From Acinetobacter rudis (lineage in GTDB: Bacteria > Pseudomonadota > Gammaproteobacteria > Pseudomonadales > Moraxellaceae), in assembly GCF_031157835.1 (NCBI RefSeq), contig NZ_JAVIDR010000001.1, positions 248,001 to 312,000 of the forward strand: a stretch of 64,000 nucleotides of DNA. Direction: 5' to 3'. Numbering within the stretch: position 1 is the first letter of the stretch; every line of letters starts with the position of its first letter. Under the pieces are notes generated by a model, which saw only the letters and a list, made by a program, of their open reading frames with translations, ran no database searches and was not told the DNA's origin. A program made the position numbers and the translations under genes. Below are positions 29,239-36,314 of this stretch, in pieces.

Positions 29239-29757
29239 TTAAAGTTTCAATACAGTTTTTAGATTATCTTCAGATATTTTCCAATTTGATATACCTTCTA
29301 TTCTATCGGATAGATATAGATAAAATTTAGACATAGATGATTCATCGAAATAATATATTGGGAAATACTCGCCAAAAGCATCATAGATTTTCTTAAATTC
29401 GATATCATTTTTCAAATTATTCACATCATTTGTAATAAAAATAAAACTCTCCGTAATATAAAATGATTTCGGAGCATCTAATCTGAAAATATATTCTCTA
29501 GGATTTGTCATCTCCTCTGGGATAATAGTATAAATATCTATTTTTTTCACATTGCCCACTGGTCTTTCATAGTTTTTGATAAGAGCTGAAACACATCTAT
29601 AATCTAAAGAATGTTTAGCAGCACTTTTCCATTGATTAATATAGTCAGACTGACTCCAGCTATTTAAATTAAGCTCAAATGTTTCATAAACATCATCTAA
29701 GAATATCATCCCCTTTTGACTCGTTTCTGTGGTCTTAATTTTCATCAAATTTTTCAT
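29239..29757 (-). CDS. Hypothetical protein (immunity-like)
   Basis: The 172-residue product is of unknown family. It is soluble in appearance and mixed alpha/beta, with FLDDVYETFELNLNSWSQ early, IYTIIPEEMTNPREYIFRLD in the middle and an aromatic C-terminal half. The opening, with a short Trp-containing segment and an R/Y-rich core, is reminiscent of CdiI-type immunity proteins, but I cannot name a family. An upstream start at 29778 is possible; AAAGG before the ATG at 29757 favours the shorter form. It is separated from the next gene by 58 bp. Confidence 0.65.
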   Translation of the reverse strand: MKNLMKIKTTETSQKGMIFLDDVYETFELNLNSWSQSDYINQWKSAAKHSLDYRCVSALIKNYERPVGNVKKIDIYTIIPEEMTNPREYIFRLDAPKSFYITESFIFITNDVNNLKNDIEFKKIYDAFGEYFPIYYFDESSMSKFYLYLSDRIEGISNWKISEDNLKTVLKL

Positions 29758-29854
29758 TATTACATTACCTTTTAACAATATTTAAACCACATCTAGACCT
29801 TTAAATAATCTATGATCCACTCAAACCATTAAGAAACTTATAAAAAACCTGCAA

Positions 29855-29900
29855 TGAACTGAACCTCATAAGCTGTGTCCAACTTATGAGGTTCAGTTCA
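29855..29900. repeat. 18-bp perfect inverted repeat, possible fused IS ends
   Basis: TGAACTGAACCTCATAAG at 29855 is followed after ten bases by its exact reverse complement ending at 29900. The pattern TGAACTG...CAGTTCA with internal CTGTGTCC resembles the two termini of an IS3-type element with the middle missing. An AAT triplet flanks the GAACTG/CAGTTC core on both sides. There is no T-run, so an ordinary terminator is less likely. Confidence 0.7.
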
Positions 29901-29938
29901 ATTCATTAAGATCTAAGGCCTATTTACATTAAAGTAGA

Positions 29939-30142
29939 CTACTCTTTACTTTTTTGTTCCCATTGATTTAAAAAAGTTTTCATTTGTTCAATAATTTGTG
30001 GAAAACGTTCTATCCTAATAAAGCTACTACTCACTAGACCTGAAATATTAAGCCCTCTATCGAAATAATCCATTTCGAAATTACACACTTCATAATCATC
30101 CATCAGTAAAGTTTCACCCTCGGCAATTACATCATTACTGTA
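29939..30142 (-). pseudogene. C-terminal fragment of a small hypothetical protein
   Basis: The frame is open from 30142 to a TAG at 29939 and encodes an acidic, protein-like sequence (YSNDVIAEGETLLMDDYEV, then FDRGLNISGLVSSSFIRIE, ending NQWEQKSKE). There is a stop immediately upstream and no good start or ribosome binding site. An internal ATG at 30103 would give 54 residues. I read it as the 3' remnant of an immunity-type gene, truncated at its 5' end. Confidence 0.5.
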
Positions 30143-30195
30143 TCAACATACTACCCTATCCTGTGATTCTAATACCTATCATTATCAAATAGATT

Positions 30196-30405
30196 TTATA
30201 ATCTCCATTTTTCAAATTGATTAGCAATGAATTCATAAGCATCTCTTTCTATTTTTGATGAAAATAAAAGTTCAGGCTTATTTCTTTCCGTGTAATAAAC
30301 ATGCCACTCTTCTTTTTGTTTTAAGACACTAATACATTCAGAATTTCTGATTCGATCTAAAGAGTAACTACTTTGATGAATTCCCATCTGTATTAATAAG
30401 CTCAT
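30196..30405 (-). CDS. Hypothetical small protein with a YSL/YYTER pattern
   Basis: This 69-residue product contains SSYSLDRIRNSECISVL, then EEWHVYYTERNKPELLFSS and an acidic AYEFIANQFEKW end. That succession (YSL, W-x-VYY-x-ER, then an acidic aromatic helix) occurs in small orphan proteins that I associate with polymorphic-toxin loci, but I cannot name a family. It has no signal peptide. A 39-bp element just upstream of it is repeated upstream of the gene at 30724-31194. Confidence 0.55.
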   Translation of the reverse strand: MSLLIQMGIHQSSYSLDRIRNSECISVLKQKEEWHVYYTERNKPELLFSSKIERDAYEFIANQFEKWRL

Positions 30406-30433
30406 TTCTATTCATTGTCATGCACTTAACTCT

Positions 30434-30472
30434 AAAATTAACACACTATATCTTATGCAGAACCCAGTCACT
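30434..30472 (-). promoter_or_regulatory. Repeated upstream element, copy 1
   Basis: This segment matches 31213-31251 at 34 of 39 bases. Each copy lies 19-29 bases upstream of a minus-strand start codon. On the minus strand it contains GCATAAGATATAGT, which has a -10-like TATAGT. It looks like a shared promoter carried with the gene cassette. Confidence 0.6.
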
Positions 30473-30534
30473 TAATAGGCATTCATTACTCAGACCACCC
30501 ATCAATCAATCACCCAACATCAACTGCATGCCCA

Positions 30535-30687
30535 TCATTCAAGCGCTTTCACAATAGCACCATGTTTCGCCTGACACTCATTGTATTTAATTACTGTTTC
30601 AAGTGACGATAAAATTAAAACACTACCTTGCCCCGATTCCAATCGTTGTAGATCGGGATATGGGATGCGTTGATTAGCTGGTATTTT
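30535..30687 (-). pseudogene. Gene remnant, C-terminus of a possible phage lysis (Rz1-like) protein
   Basis: A 50-codon frame with no start codon ends at 30535. It encodes IPANQRIPYPDLQRLESGQG followed by a helix ending KYNECQAKHGAIVKALE. The short polar linker and a C-terminal helix with a Cys and NECQAKHGAIVKA resemble the ends of phage spanin/lysis accessory proteins. The upstream part is missing, and a neighbouring frame is also broken. The phage assignment is tentative. Confidence 0.35.
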
Positions 30688-30723
30688 TCAATATGACTCT
30701 CTGAATGTAATAGCAGATCAGTT

Positions 30724-31194
30724 TTACATAATACTAAATAGTTTTTTTAGCCATTGATTTAAATGTTGCAAAAACTCATTAAATGCTTCTTCAACTGAGA
30801 TAGGAATAACTTTACTGTAAGCTAAATCAACTTGAGCGTTATGTATATTTACCAGCCAAGTCAAATCTTCATCGTTGATATGCCAAGAAATTAACACAAT
30901 ATTTTTTATATACTCATCCAAATCTACATTAGTAAGTTTGATATTTTTTTCTATATATTCTTTTAGAATATTTATAGAAATCAGTGATTCATCGTATACA
31001 TCTAGATAAGACCATATTAATTTATTGAAATAATCTTCAACCTCAGCTTTAGATCCTAAAAAACAAATATCCAGAGCGAGTTCATCTTCACTATCTTCCA
31101 GTATTTTTTTATTTGCCCAAACTTGAATTTCTTCAGGAGTGATCAATCCTGTTTTTAACTTTAATTTAAGGCAAAACTTAATATCATCACTCAT
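30724..31194 (-). CDS. Hypothetical acidic protein (immunity-like)
   Basis: The 156-residue protein is strongly acidic and helical with no export signal. It opens with LKLKTGLITPEEIQVWANK, then an acidic segment (ILEDSEDELALDICFLGS), an arrangement that I associate with small cytosolic immunity proteins, without being able to name the family. It ends with a basic-amphipathic helix (FLQHLNQWLKKLFSIM). Its promoter region shares a 39-bp element with the 69-residue gene downstream, so the two may have been captured or duplicated as cassettes. Confidence 0.65.
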   Translation of the reverse strand: MSDDIKFCLKLKLKTGLITPEEIQVWANKKILEDSEDELALDICFLGSKAEVEDYFNKLIWSYLDVYDESLISINILKEYIEKNIKLTNVDLDEYIKNIVLISWHINDEDLTWLVNIHNAQVDLAYSKVIPISVEEAFNEFLQHLNQWLKKLFSIM

Positions 31195-31212
31195 TGAAAT
31201 TAATTAGCTTTA

Positions 31213-31251
31213 CTAAAATCAACATAGTATATCTTATGCAAAATCCAGTCA
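31213..31251 (-). promoter_or_regulatory. Repeated upstream element, copy 2
   Basis: Second copy of the 39-bp element at 30434-30472. On the minus strand it reads GCATAAGATATACT, with a -10-like TATACT, and ends 19 bases before the start codon at 31194. Confidence 0.6.
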
Positions 31252-31415
31252 CTAGACTGTGATTTCATCATTAAACCCTTAACTTCAATCGTGGTTAGAA
31301 CTCCAGCTAAAGTAAATTATCTGATAGTCCAAATAAGCTAATCCTAACGCTGAAAGCACCAAAAACAAAAACCAGATTTAATATTTACTGCTACCACAAT
31401 TTATTTAGAAGACAA

Positions 31416-31802
31416 TTATTTAGCAAATCTCATCCCACAAAATATTATGAGAATTAATAAAATAAGATAAGAATTCTTCCCTATAAAAGTATCTTTCAGT
31501 CCATTTGCAAGGATAATGTACTTATAAATAAGCCAGTAAGCCATAACAAATAATATAAAGAAAAATAATAATTTTAATGCCTTAGTAAGAGATTGCTTCA
31601 GATTTCTGTTCGATGGTTCACCAACTAAAATCTCTATAAGTACACTACTAATAAAATATCCTGATATTAAATAAACTAAAAATTCAGGTATTACACCAAA
31701 GATAAGATGACCAGTAGTGGTATTTGTATACACGATATAACCCACACTGTATAAAGTTACTAAACTTAGGATAAGGATAATCCATCTAGATTTTTCACTC
31801 AT
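31416..31802 (-). CDS. Hypothetical membrane protein, four predicted segments
   Basis: From the ATG at 31802 the product has 128 residues with about four hydrophobic segments (WIILILSLVTLYSVGYIVY, FLVYLISGYFISSVLIEILV, LLFFFILFVMAYWLIYKYI and SYLILLILIIFCGM). The start overlaps the stop codon of the upstream gene by eight bases (ATGAGTGA), so the two are translationally coupled. A longer start at 31820 is less likely. Family unknown. Such pairs of small membrane proteins can be immunity partners for membrane-active toxins; that is conjecture. Confidence 0.65.
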   Translation of the reverse strand: MSEKSRWIILILSLVTLYSVGYIVYTNTTTGHLIFGVIPEFLVYLISGYFISSVLIEILVGEPSNRNLKQSLTKALKLLFFFILFVMAYWLIYKYIILANGLKDTFIGKNSYLILLILIIFCGMRFAK

Positions 31803-32016
31803 TCTCAATCTTCTGCTCACAAAGAAATTGTTTATATTTTAGGTAAAACTTTAGAATTGAAATAAATAACCCGATTAAACAATATCCTATAAAAACTCCA
31901 AAAGTGATTAATGGCTTATTCAAAAAATAGTTTGAAATCACCACTGCAAAAGTGATTACCCCTATAAATTCAAAAAATGAAAAATCTTTTATTTTAGAGT
32001 TAAGTATTTTTCTCAT
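31795..32016 (-). CDS. Hypothetical small membrane protein, two segments
   Basis: The 73-residue product has two hydrophobic segments (FFEFIGVITFAVVISNYFL and ITFGVFIGYCLIGLFISILK) and charged ends. Its stop codon overlaps the start of the next membrane gene, indicating a two-gene operon. A perfect -10 hexamer (TATAAT on the minus strand near 32070) lies upstream. The AT content is higher than in the flanking housekeeping genes. Family unknown. Confidence 0.6.
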   Translation of the reverse strand: MRKILNSKIKDFSFFEFIGVITFAVVISNYFLNKPLITFGVFIGYCLIGLFISILKFYLKYKQFLCEQKIENE

Positions 32017-32820
32017 TTGAGTACAACGCCTAAAGCTAAATCATAATAAATAAGGTAAATCCAACATATTATAATGTCAGAATAAATACACCTATAAAGT
32101 CATTAGAGATTGTTCAACAATAGCTTTCTGACAATAACTTTTACTGTTAACCCCTCATAAACCAATACAAAAATAATAATCATTATCAATAATAAAATCA
32201 AATTTTATAAATGATTAATATTTAAAAATTCCTAAAATTAACAGGATAAAACTTATCTAAATAAAGTTAATTTTCTTCTAATCCATCAAGTAAGTTATAC
32301 CTAAGGCCCAACACCTAAATCAATTGTGTGTCTTTCTATACTTCTGACACTACCCTATCTACTATGACCAGCTCATCAAGTGCCTGAACTGATATTTAGG
32401 TGTTTAACCATGGTCTCGCAGAGCGCAAGAACCCTAAATTTCATGGTGGTAGATTTTCCAATGAAATTGAATAAATTCAACTTTAAATCTTAGAACAAAA
32501 AGTCGGTGGACTTTGATATTAGCCAATGCATCTCTACATAAAATGCAATACCACTTAATTTAATCAGGGCAATGCAAAAAATCATATGCAGTATTCCCCA
32601 AAACCAAGCCGTTGAAAAAATGCTAGTAGATTTTTAAGCTATAGCCGCATAAAATTGTCTCTGTTTGAGTCCTTATGATGATTAACCTTTCACACCGTTT
32701 TCATCATCCAAATGACATCAGTCAACTCACATTTAAGCCTTTTCTGATTCAAGCCTTGGATCACACTTCTATTTTAATTCCTTATGTTCATTTTAAGCAT
32801 AAGAAAAGCTAGGTACCCGC
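32017..32820. other. Long intergenic stretch at the right edge of the accessory region
   Basis: Eight hundred bases hold no convincing gene. A TATAAT promoter for the small membrane operon lies near 32070 on the minus strand. The stretch contains the tRNA-like repeat at 32414-32428 and disordered sequence that may be remnant DNA. A 45-codon frame at 32675-32812 has no ribosome binding site and I do not call it. Confidence 0.55.
32414..32428 (+). repeat. Imperfect repeat of the tRNA-Arg 3' end (possible attR remnant)
   Basis: TCTCGCAGAGCGCAA matches TCCCGCAGGGCGCAA at the tRNA 3' end (28518-28532) at 13 of 15 bases. It is in the same orientation and about 3.9 kb away, where the far attachment site of a tRNA-integrated island would lie. 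Confidence 0.35.
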
Positions 32821-35031
32821 ATGGAAATCAAAGTCAACTTTCTCGATAACCTTCGACTTGAAGCCAAGTTCGATGACTTTACAGTGATTGCTGACCAGCC
32901 TATTCGCTACAAAGGTGATGGTTCTGCACCAGGTCCATTCGATTATTTCCTTGCATCATCTGCAATGTGTGCGGCCTATTTTGTTAAAGTTTATTGTGCT
33001 GCACGTGACATCCCTACCGATAACATTCGTTTATCACAAAATAATATTGTTGATCCTGAAAACCGTTATAAACAGATTTTTAAAATCCAGGTTGAACTTC
33101 CAGCAGATATTTCAGAAAAAGATCGTCAAGGAATTTTAAGATCAATTGATCGTTGTACTGTAAAAAAGGTTGTACAAACAGGTCCCGAATTCGTAATTGA
33201 AGAAGTTGAAAGTATTGATGCAGATGCACAAGCATTGCTCATGCCTAATTTAGCATCTGAAAATAATACATTTATTGCAGGTAAAGACTTACCTTTAGAA
33301 CAAACCATTGCCAATATGTCTTCAATTTTGGCTGGCTTGGGAATGAAAATCGAAATTGCATCTTGGCGCAATATCGTGCCAAACGTTTGGTCTTTACATA
33401 TTCGTGATGCACAGTCACCAATGTGTTTTACCAATGGTAAAGGTGCAACCAAAGAAAGTGCTTTAGCCTCTGCTCTCGGTGAGTTTATTGAACGACTTAA
33501 CTGTAACTTTTTCTATAATGACCAATTCTGGGGTGAAGAAATTGCTCATGCTGATTTTGTACATTACCCAGAAGAAAAATGGTTTAAACCAGGCCCTGAT
33601 GATGCACTACCCAACGAAATTTTGGATGATTATTGCTTAGAAATATATAATCCTGACGATGAACTATTAGGCTCTCACTTATACGATACCAACTCTGGCA
33701 ATACTGCACGTGGTATTTGCTCTTTACCTTTTATTCGCCAATCTGATAAAGAGCTCGTCTACTTCCCTTCTAACTTAATTGAAAACTTATATCTAAGTAA
33801 TGGTATGAGTGCGGGTAATACACTCGCTGAAGCACAAGTACAGTGTCTATCTGAAATCTTTGAGCGTGCTGTAAAACGCGAAATTATTGAAGGTGAAATT
33901 ACGCTTCCAGATGTTCCTCAAGAGGTCTTAGCTAAGTACCCAAGTATTCAAGCAGGGATTGAAGCACTAGAGCAACAGGGTTTCCCTGTACTAGTTAAAG
34001 ATGCTTCACTCGGTGGCCAATATCCTGTTATGTGTGTCACCCTCATGAATCCACGTACTGGCGGTGTATTTGCCTCTTTTGGCGCGCATCCAAATTTTCA
34101 GGTTGCATTAGAACGTAGTCTTACCGAATTATTACAAGGTCGTAGTTTCGAAGGTCTTAATGACTTGCCACAACCAACTTTCAGCACCAATGCGGTTACT
34201 GAACCGAACAACTACGTTGAACACTTTATTGATTCAAGTGGTGTTGTCTCTTGGCATTTCTTTAGTGCCAAATCAGACTATGATTTTGTGGAGTGGGACT
34301 TTACCAATCAAGGCCAAAATAGCAACGTTGAGGAAGCTGCTGCACTCTTTGCAATTTTGGAAGAGATGGGTAAAGAAGTCTACATGGCAGTATATCAACA
34401 CTTAGGTGCTACAGCTTGTCGTATCCTCGTTCCTGATTATTCTGAAGTCTACTTAATTGAAGACCTTATTTGGGACAATACTAATAAGGCTTTGAATTTC
34501 CGCGAAGATATTTTAAATCTGCATCGTCTTGATCATGACCAACTTGAGGCTTTAGTTGAACGCCTTGAAGAATGTGAGTTAGATGACTATACCGAAATTA
34601 AAACGCTTATTGGTATAGAGTTTGATGACAATACTGAGTGGGGTCAACTCACGATTTTAGAATTAAAATTGCTTATCTATCTCGCTCTACAACAGTTAGA
34701 AGAAGCAAAAGATCTAGTCGAAGCATTTTTACAATACAACACCAACACAGTAGAACGAGGTCTATTTTACCAGTGCCTCAATGTTGTTCTTGAGGTGGTA
34801 ATTGATGACGAATTAGAACTTGATGATTATGCTCATAATTTCCGTCGCATGTTTGGCGATGAACGTATGGATGCTGCAGTTGCTTCAGTTCAAGGCCAAA
34901 TCCGTTTCCACGGTTTAACACCAACCAGCATGAAATTGGAAGGTCTTGATCGTCATTTACGTCTGATTGAAAGCTATAAAAAGCTCCATGCCGCACGTGC
35001 AAAAATAGGTCGTTTAAATATCGCGCCCTAA
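32821..35031 (+). CDS. ycaO: OsmC domain / YcaO domain fusion protein
   Basis: The 736-residue protein joins two domains. Residues 1 to about 140 are OsmC-like, with the two reactive Cys of that peroxidase family in SSAMCAAYFVKVYC and DRCTVKKV. From about residue 155 the sequence follows E. coli YcaO over its entire length, including FTNGKGATKESALASALGEF, SNGMSAGNTLAEAQVQCLSE and the GGQYPVMCVTLMNP block that bind ATP. E. coli YcaO is needed for beta-methylthiolation of ribosomal protein S12; the fusion partner is a known architecture in Acinetobacter and relatives. A terminator follows. It forms the conserved right border of the accessory stretch. Confidence 0.93.
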   Translation: MEIKVNFLDNLRLEAKFDDFTVIADQPIRYKGDGSAPGPFDYFLASSAMCAAYFVKVYCAARDIPTDNIRLSQNNIVDPENRYKQIFKIQVELPADISEKDRQGILRSIDRCTVKKVVQTGPEFVIEEVESIDADAQALLMPNLASENNTFIAGKDLPLEQTIANMSSILAGLGMKIEIASWRNIVPNVWSLHIRDAQSPMCFTNGKGATKESALASALGEFIERLNCNFFYNDQFWGEEIAHADFVHYPEEKWFKPGPDDALPNEILDDYCLEIYNPDDELLGSHLYDTNSGNTARGICSLPFIRQSDKELVYFPSNLIENLYLSNGMSAGNTLAEAQVQCLSEIFERAVKREIIEGEITLPDVPQEVLAKYPSIQAGIEALEQQGFPVLVKDASLGGQYPVMCVTLMNPRTGGVFASFGAHPNFQVALERSLTELLQGRSFEGLNDLPQPTFSTNAVTEPNNYVEHFIDSSGVVSWHFFSAKSDYDFVEWDFTNQGQNSNVEEAAALFAILEEMGKEVYMAVYQHLGATACRILVPDYSEVYLIEDLIWDNTNKALNFREDILNLHRLDHDQLEALVERLEECELDDYTEIKTLIGIEFDDNTEWGQLTILELKLLIYLALQQLEEAKDLVEAFLQYNTNTVERGLFYQCLNVVLEVVIDDELELDDYAHNFRRMFGDERMDAAVASVQGQIRFHGLTPTSMKLEGLDRHLRLIESYKKLHAARAKIGRLNIAP

Positions 35032-35050
35032 TTCATTCTCTATTTCAAAT

Positions 35051-35080
35051 AAAACGGCTGAGTAAAAACTCAGCCGTTTT
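35051..35080. terminator. Bidirectional terminator after the ycaO fusion gene
   Basis: AAAACGGCTGAGT and ACTCAGCCGTTTT form a perfect 13-bp stem with a four-base loop between convergent genes. Confidence 0.92.
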
Positions 35081-35105
35081 GCTTTATTTAATCCAAGATC
35101 AGTAA

Positions 35106-35378
35106 TTAACAACGACCTTTTTTCTCTTGTCCAGGTGGGCAGAAATAACCGCGGCCACGGTGATCATCACGATTATCATAATCACCACGGCGTTCATAAC
35201 GATCATATCTGCGTTGATCATACTTACGTTGTTCATAATTTCCACGGTGATCATGTCGATCATAATTTCCACGGTGTTCGTATCGATCTGAGTAATCGTA
35301 ACCATCTGGATATACAGCACATGCAGTTAATACGCTAAAAGGCAAAAGGGCCATAGCAATTAAAATTTTTTTCATCAT
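35106..35378 (-). CDS. Small lipoprotein rich in His, Arg, Tyr and Asp
   Basis: The 90-residue product has a signal ending in the lipobox LTAC, so Cys20 is the likely lipidation site. The mature part is a low-complexity run of short units such as HRGNYDR, HRGNYEQ and RRGDYDN, rich in Tyr, Arg, His and Asp. It ends GYFCPPGQEKKGRC with two Cys. The PPGQxKK end resembles RcnB-type periplasmic proteins. Metal or polyanion binding is a guess. Large mirror-image frames over the same bases on both strands are artefacts of its biased composition. An alternative ATG is one codon downstream. Confidence 0.75.
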   Translation of the reverse strand: MMKKILIAMALLPFSVLTACAVYPDGYDYSDRYEHRGNYDRHDHRGNYEQRKYDQRRYDRYERRGDYDNRDDHRGRGYFCPPGQEKKGRC

Positions 35379-35586
35379 ATTATCCTATGCCTAGATTTAC
35401 TCTTCATTATAGGCAGTTAAAACACCATGTCATGGTTTATTGTGCTCCTATGACAAGAAAGCATCACGCTCTCCATAAGTGTGATTAATCCCACACAAAA
35501 TCTTCTTAATTCGAGCAATAAAGCTTTACCCTTTTTTTTGAATTGGTTATGTTGTGTTATTGCTTCAACATTGTTTCTACTCAACC

Positions 35587-36174
35587 ATGACTTCACTTTC
35601 GGTATTACGTAAACAGCTTCGTATCCAACGTCGTCAACTCAATCGTTTCCAACAACGCCAAGCAGAACAACGCTGTCTACAACATTTAAGAACACTACCT
35701 GAGTTTCAATCGGCCCAACGTATTGGTTTATATTTACATGCTTTTGGTGAGGTATCGACAAAAGCCATAATCTGGACATGTTTAAAACAAGGAAAAAAAG
35801 TCTATTTACCAGTCATTTGCAATATGAACCAACAACTACGTTGGGTAAAAATTAGTGCGGGGCAATATCGTCAGCAACGTTTTAGCCGTCATCACTTAGG
35901 CATGCAACAACCCATGAGCAACCAGTCTTGGCCAGTTTCACATCTAGACCTGTTAATTATGCCACTATTGGCATGTGATTCTCAGGGAATGCGATTAGGA
36001 ATGGGCGGTGGTTTCTATGATCGCACTTTAGCACAAGCTGCGTATCAGCCCTTTCGACTAGGTTTAGCACATGAGTTTCAATACTTAAATCAACAACTCC
36101 CTGTTCGTGTTTGGGACCAAGCCCTGAACGCATTAATTACTCCCAAAGCTCTACGTCGTTTTAAGATAAATTAA
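35587..36174 (+). CDS. fau: 5-formyltetrahydrofolate cyclo-ligase
   Basis: The enzyme converts 5-formyltetrahydrofolate to 5,10-methenyltetrahydrofolate with ATP. The 195-residue protein has an Arg-rich N-terminal helix (VLRKQLRIQRRQL), the folate/ATP loop VYLPVICN, and the signature MRLGMGGGFYDRTLAQ. The reading frame starts at 35554, but the ATG at 35587 (MTSLSVLRKQLR) matches the family length. In enterobacteria the 6S RNA lies upstream of this gene; I see no recognisable 6S RNA in the 208-bp gap here. Confidence 0.92.
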   Translation: MTSLSVLRKQLRIQRRQLNRFQQRQAEQRCLQHLRTLPEFQSAQRIGLYLHAFGEVSTKAIIWTCLKQGKKVYLPVICNMNQQLRWVKISAGQYRQQRFSRHHLGMQQPMSNQSWPVSHLDLLIMPLLACDSQGMRLGMGGGFYDRTLAQAAYQPFRLGLAHEFQYLNQQLPVRVWDQALNALITPKALRRFKIN

Positions 36175-36314
36175 CTCTTTCTAGTCGCTTCTATCGTTTT
36201 AATAGTTAAAACAACAATATTTTATAAAATAAATTTGGTCATGCCCTTGTAATTTTATAAATACACATCACTATTAAAAAATGGCAACACAGTTGTTACT
36301 CATTTGGAGTGCCC

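Noticed and set aside
32675..32812. 45-codon frame upstream of the ycaO fusion gene
   Set aside because: No ribosome binding site and no recognisable sequence; it ends nine bases before the next gene but I cannot support it as coding.
35099..35338. Other frames over the His/Arg/Tyr lipoprotein gene
   Set aside because: They are shadows caused by its repetitive codons; only the frame with the lipobox signal makes sense.
35379..35586. 6S RNA expected upstream of fau by analogy with enterobacteria
   Set aside because: I could not see the long closing stem and central bubble in this gap.
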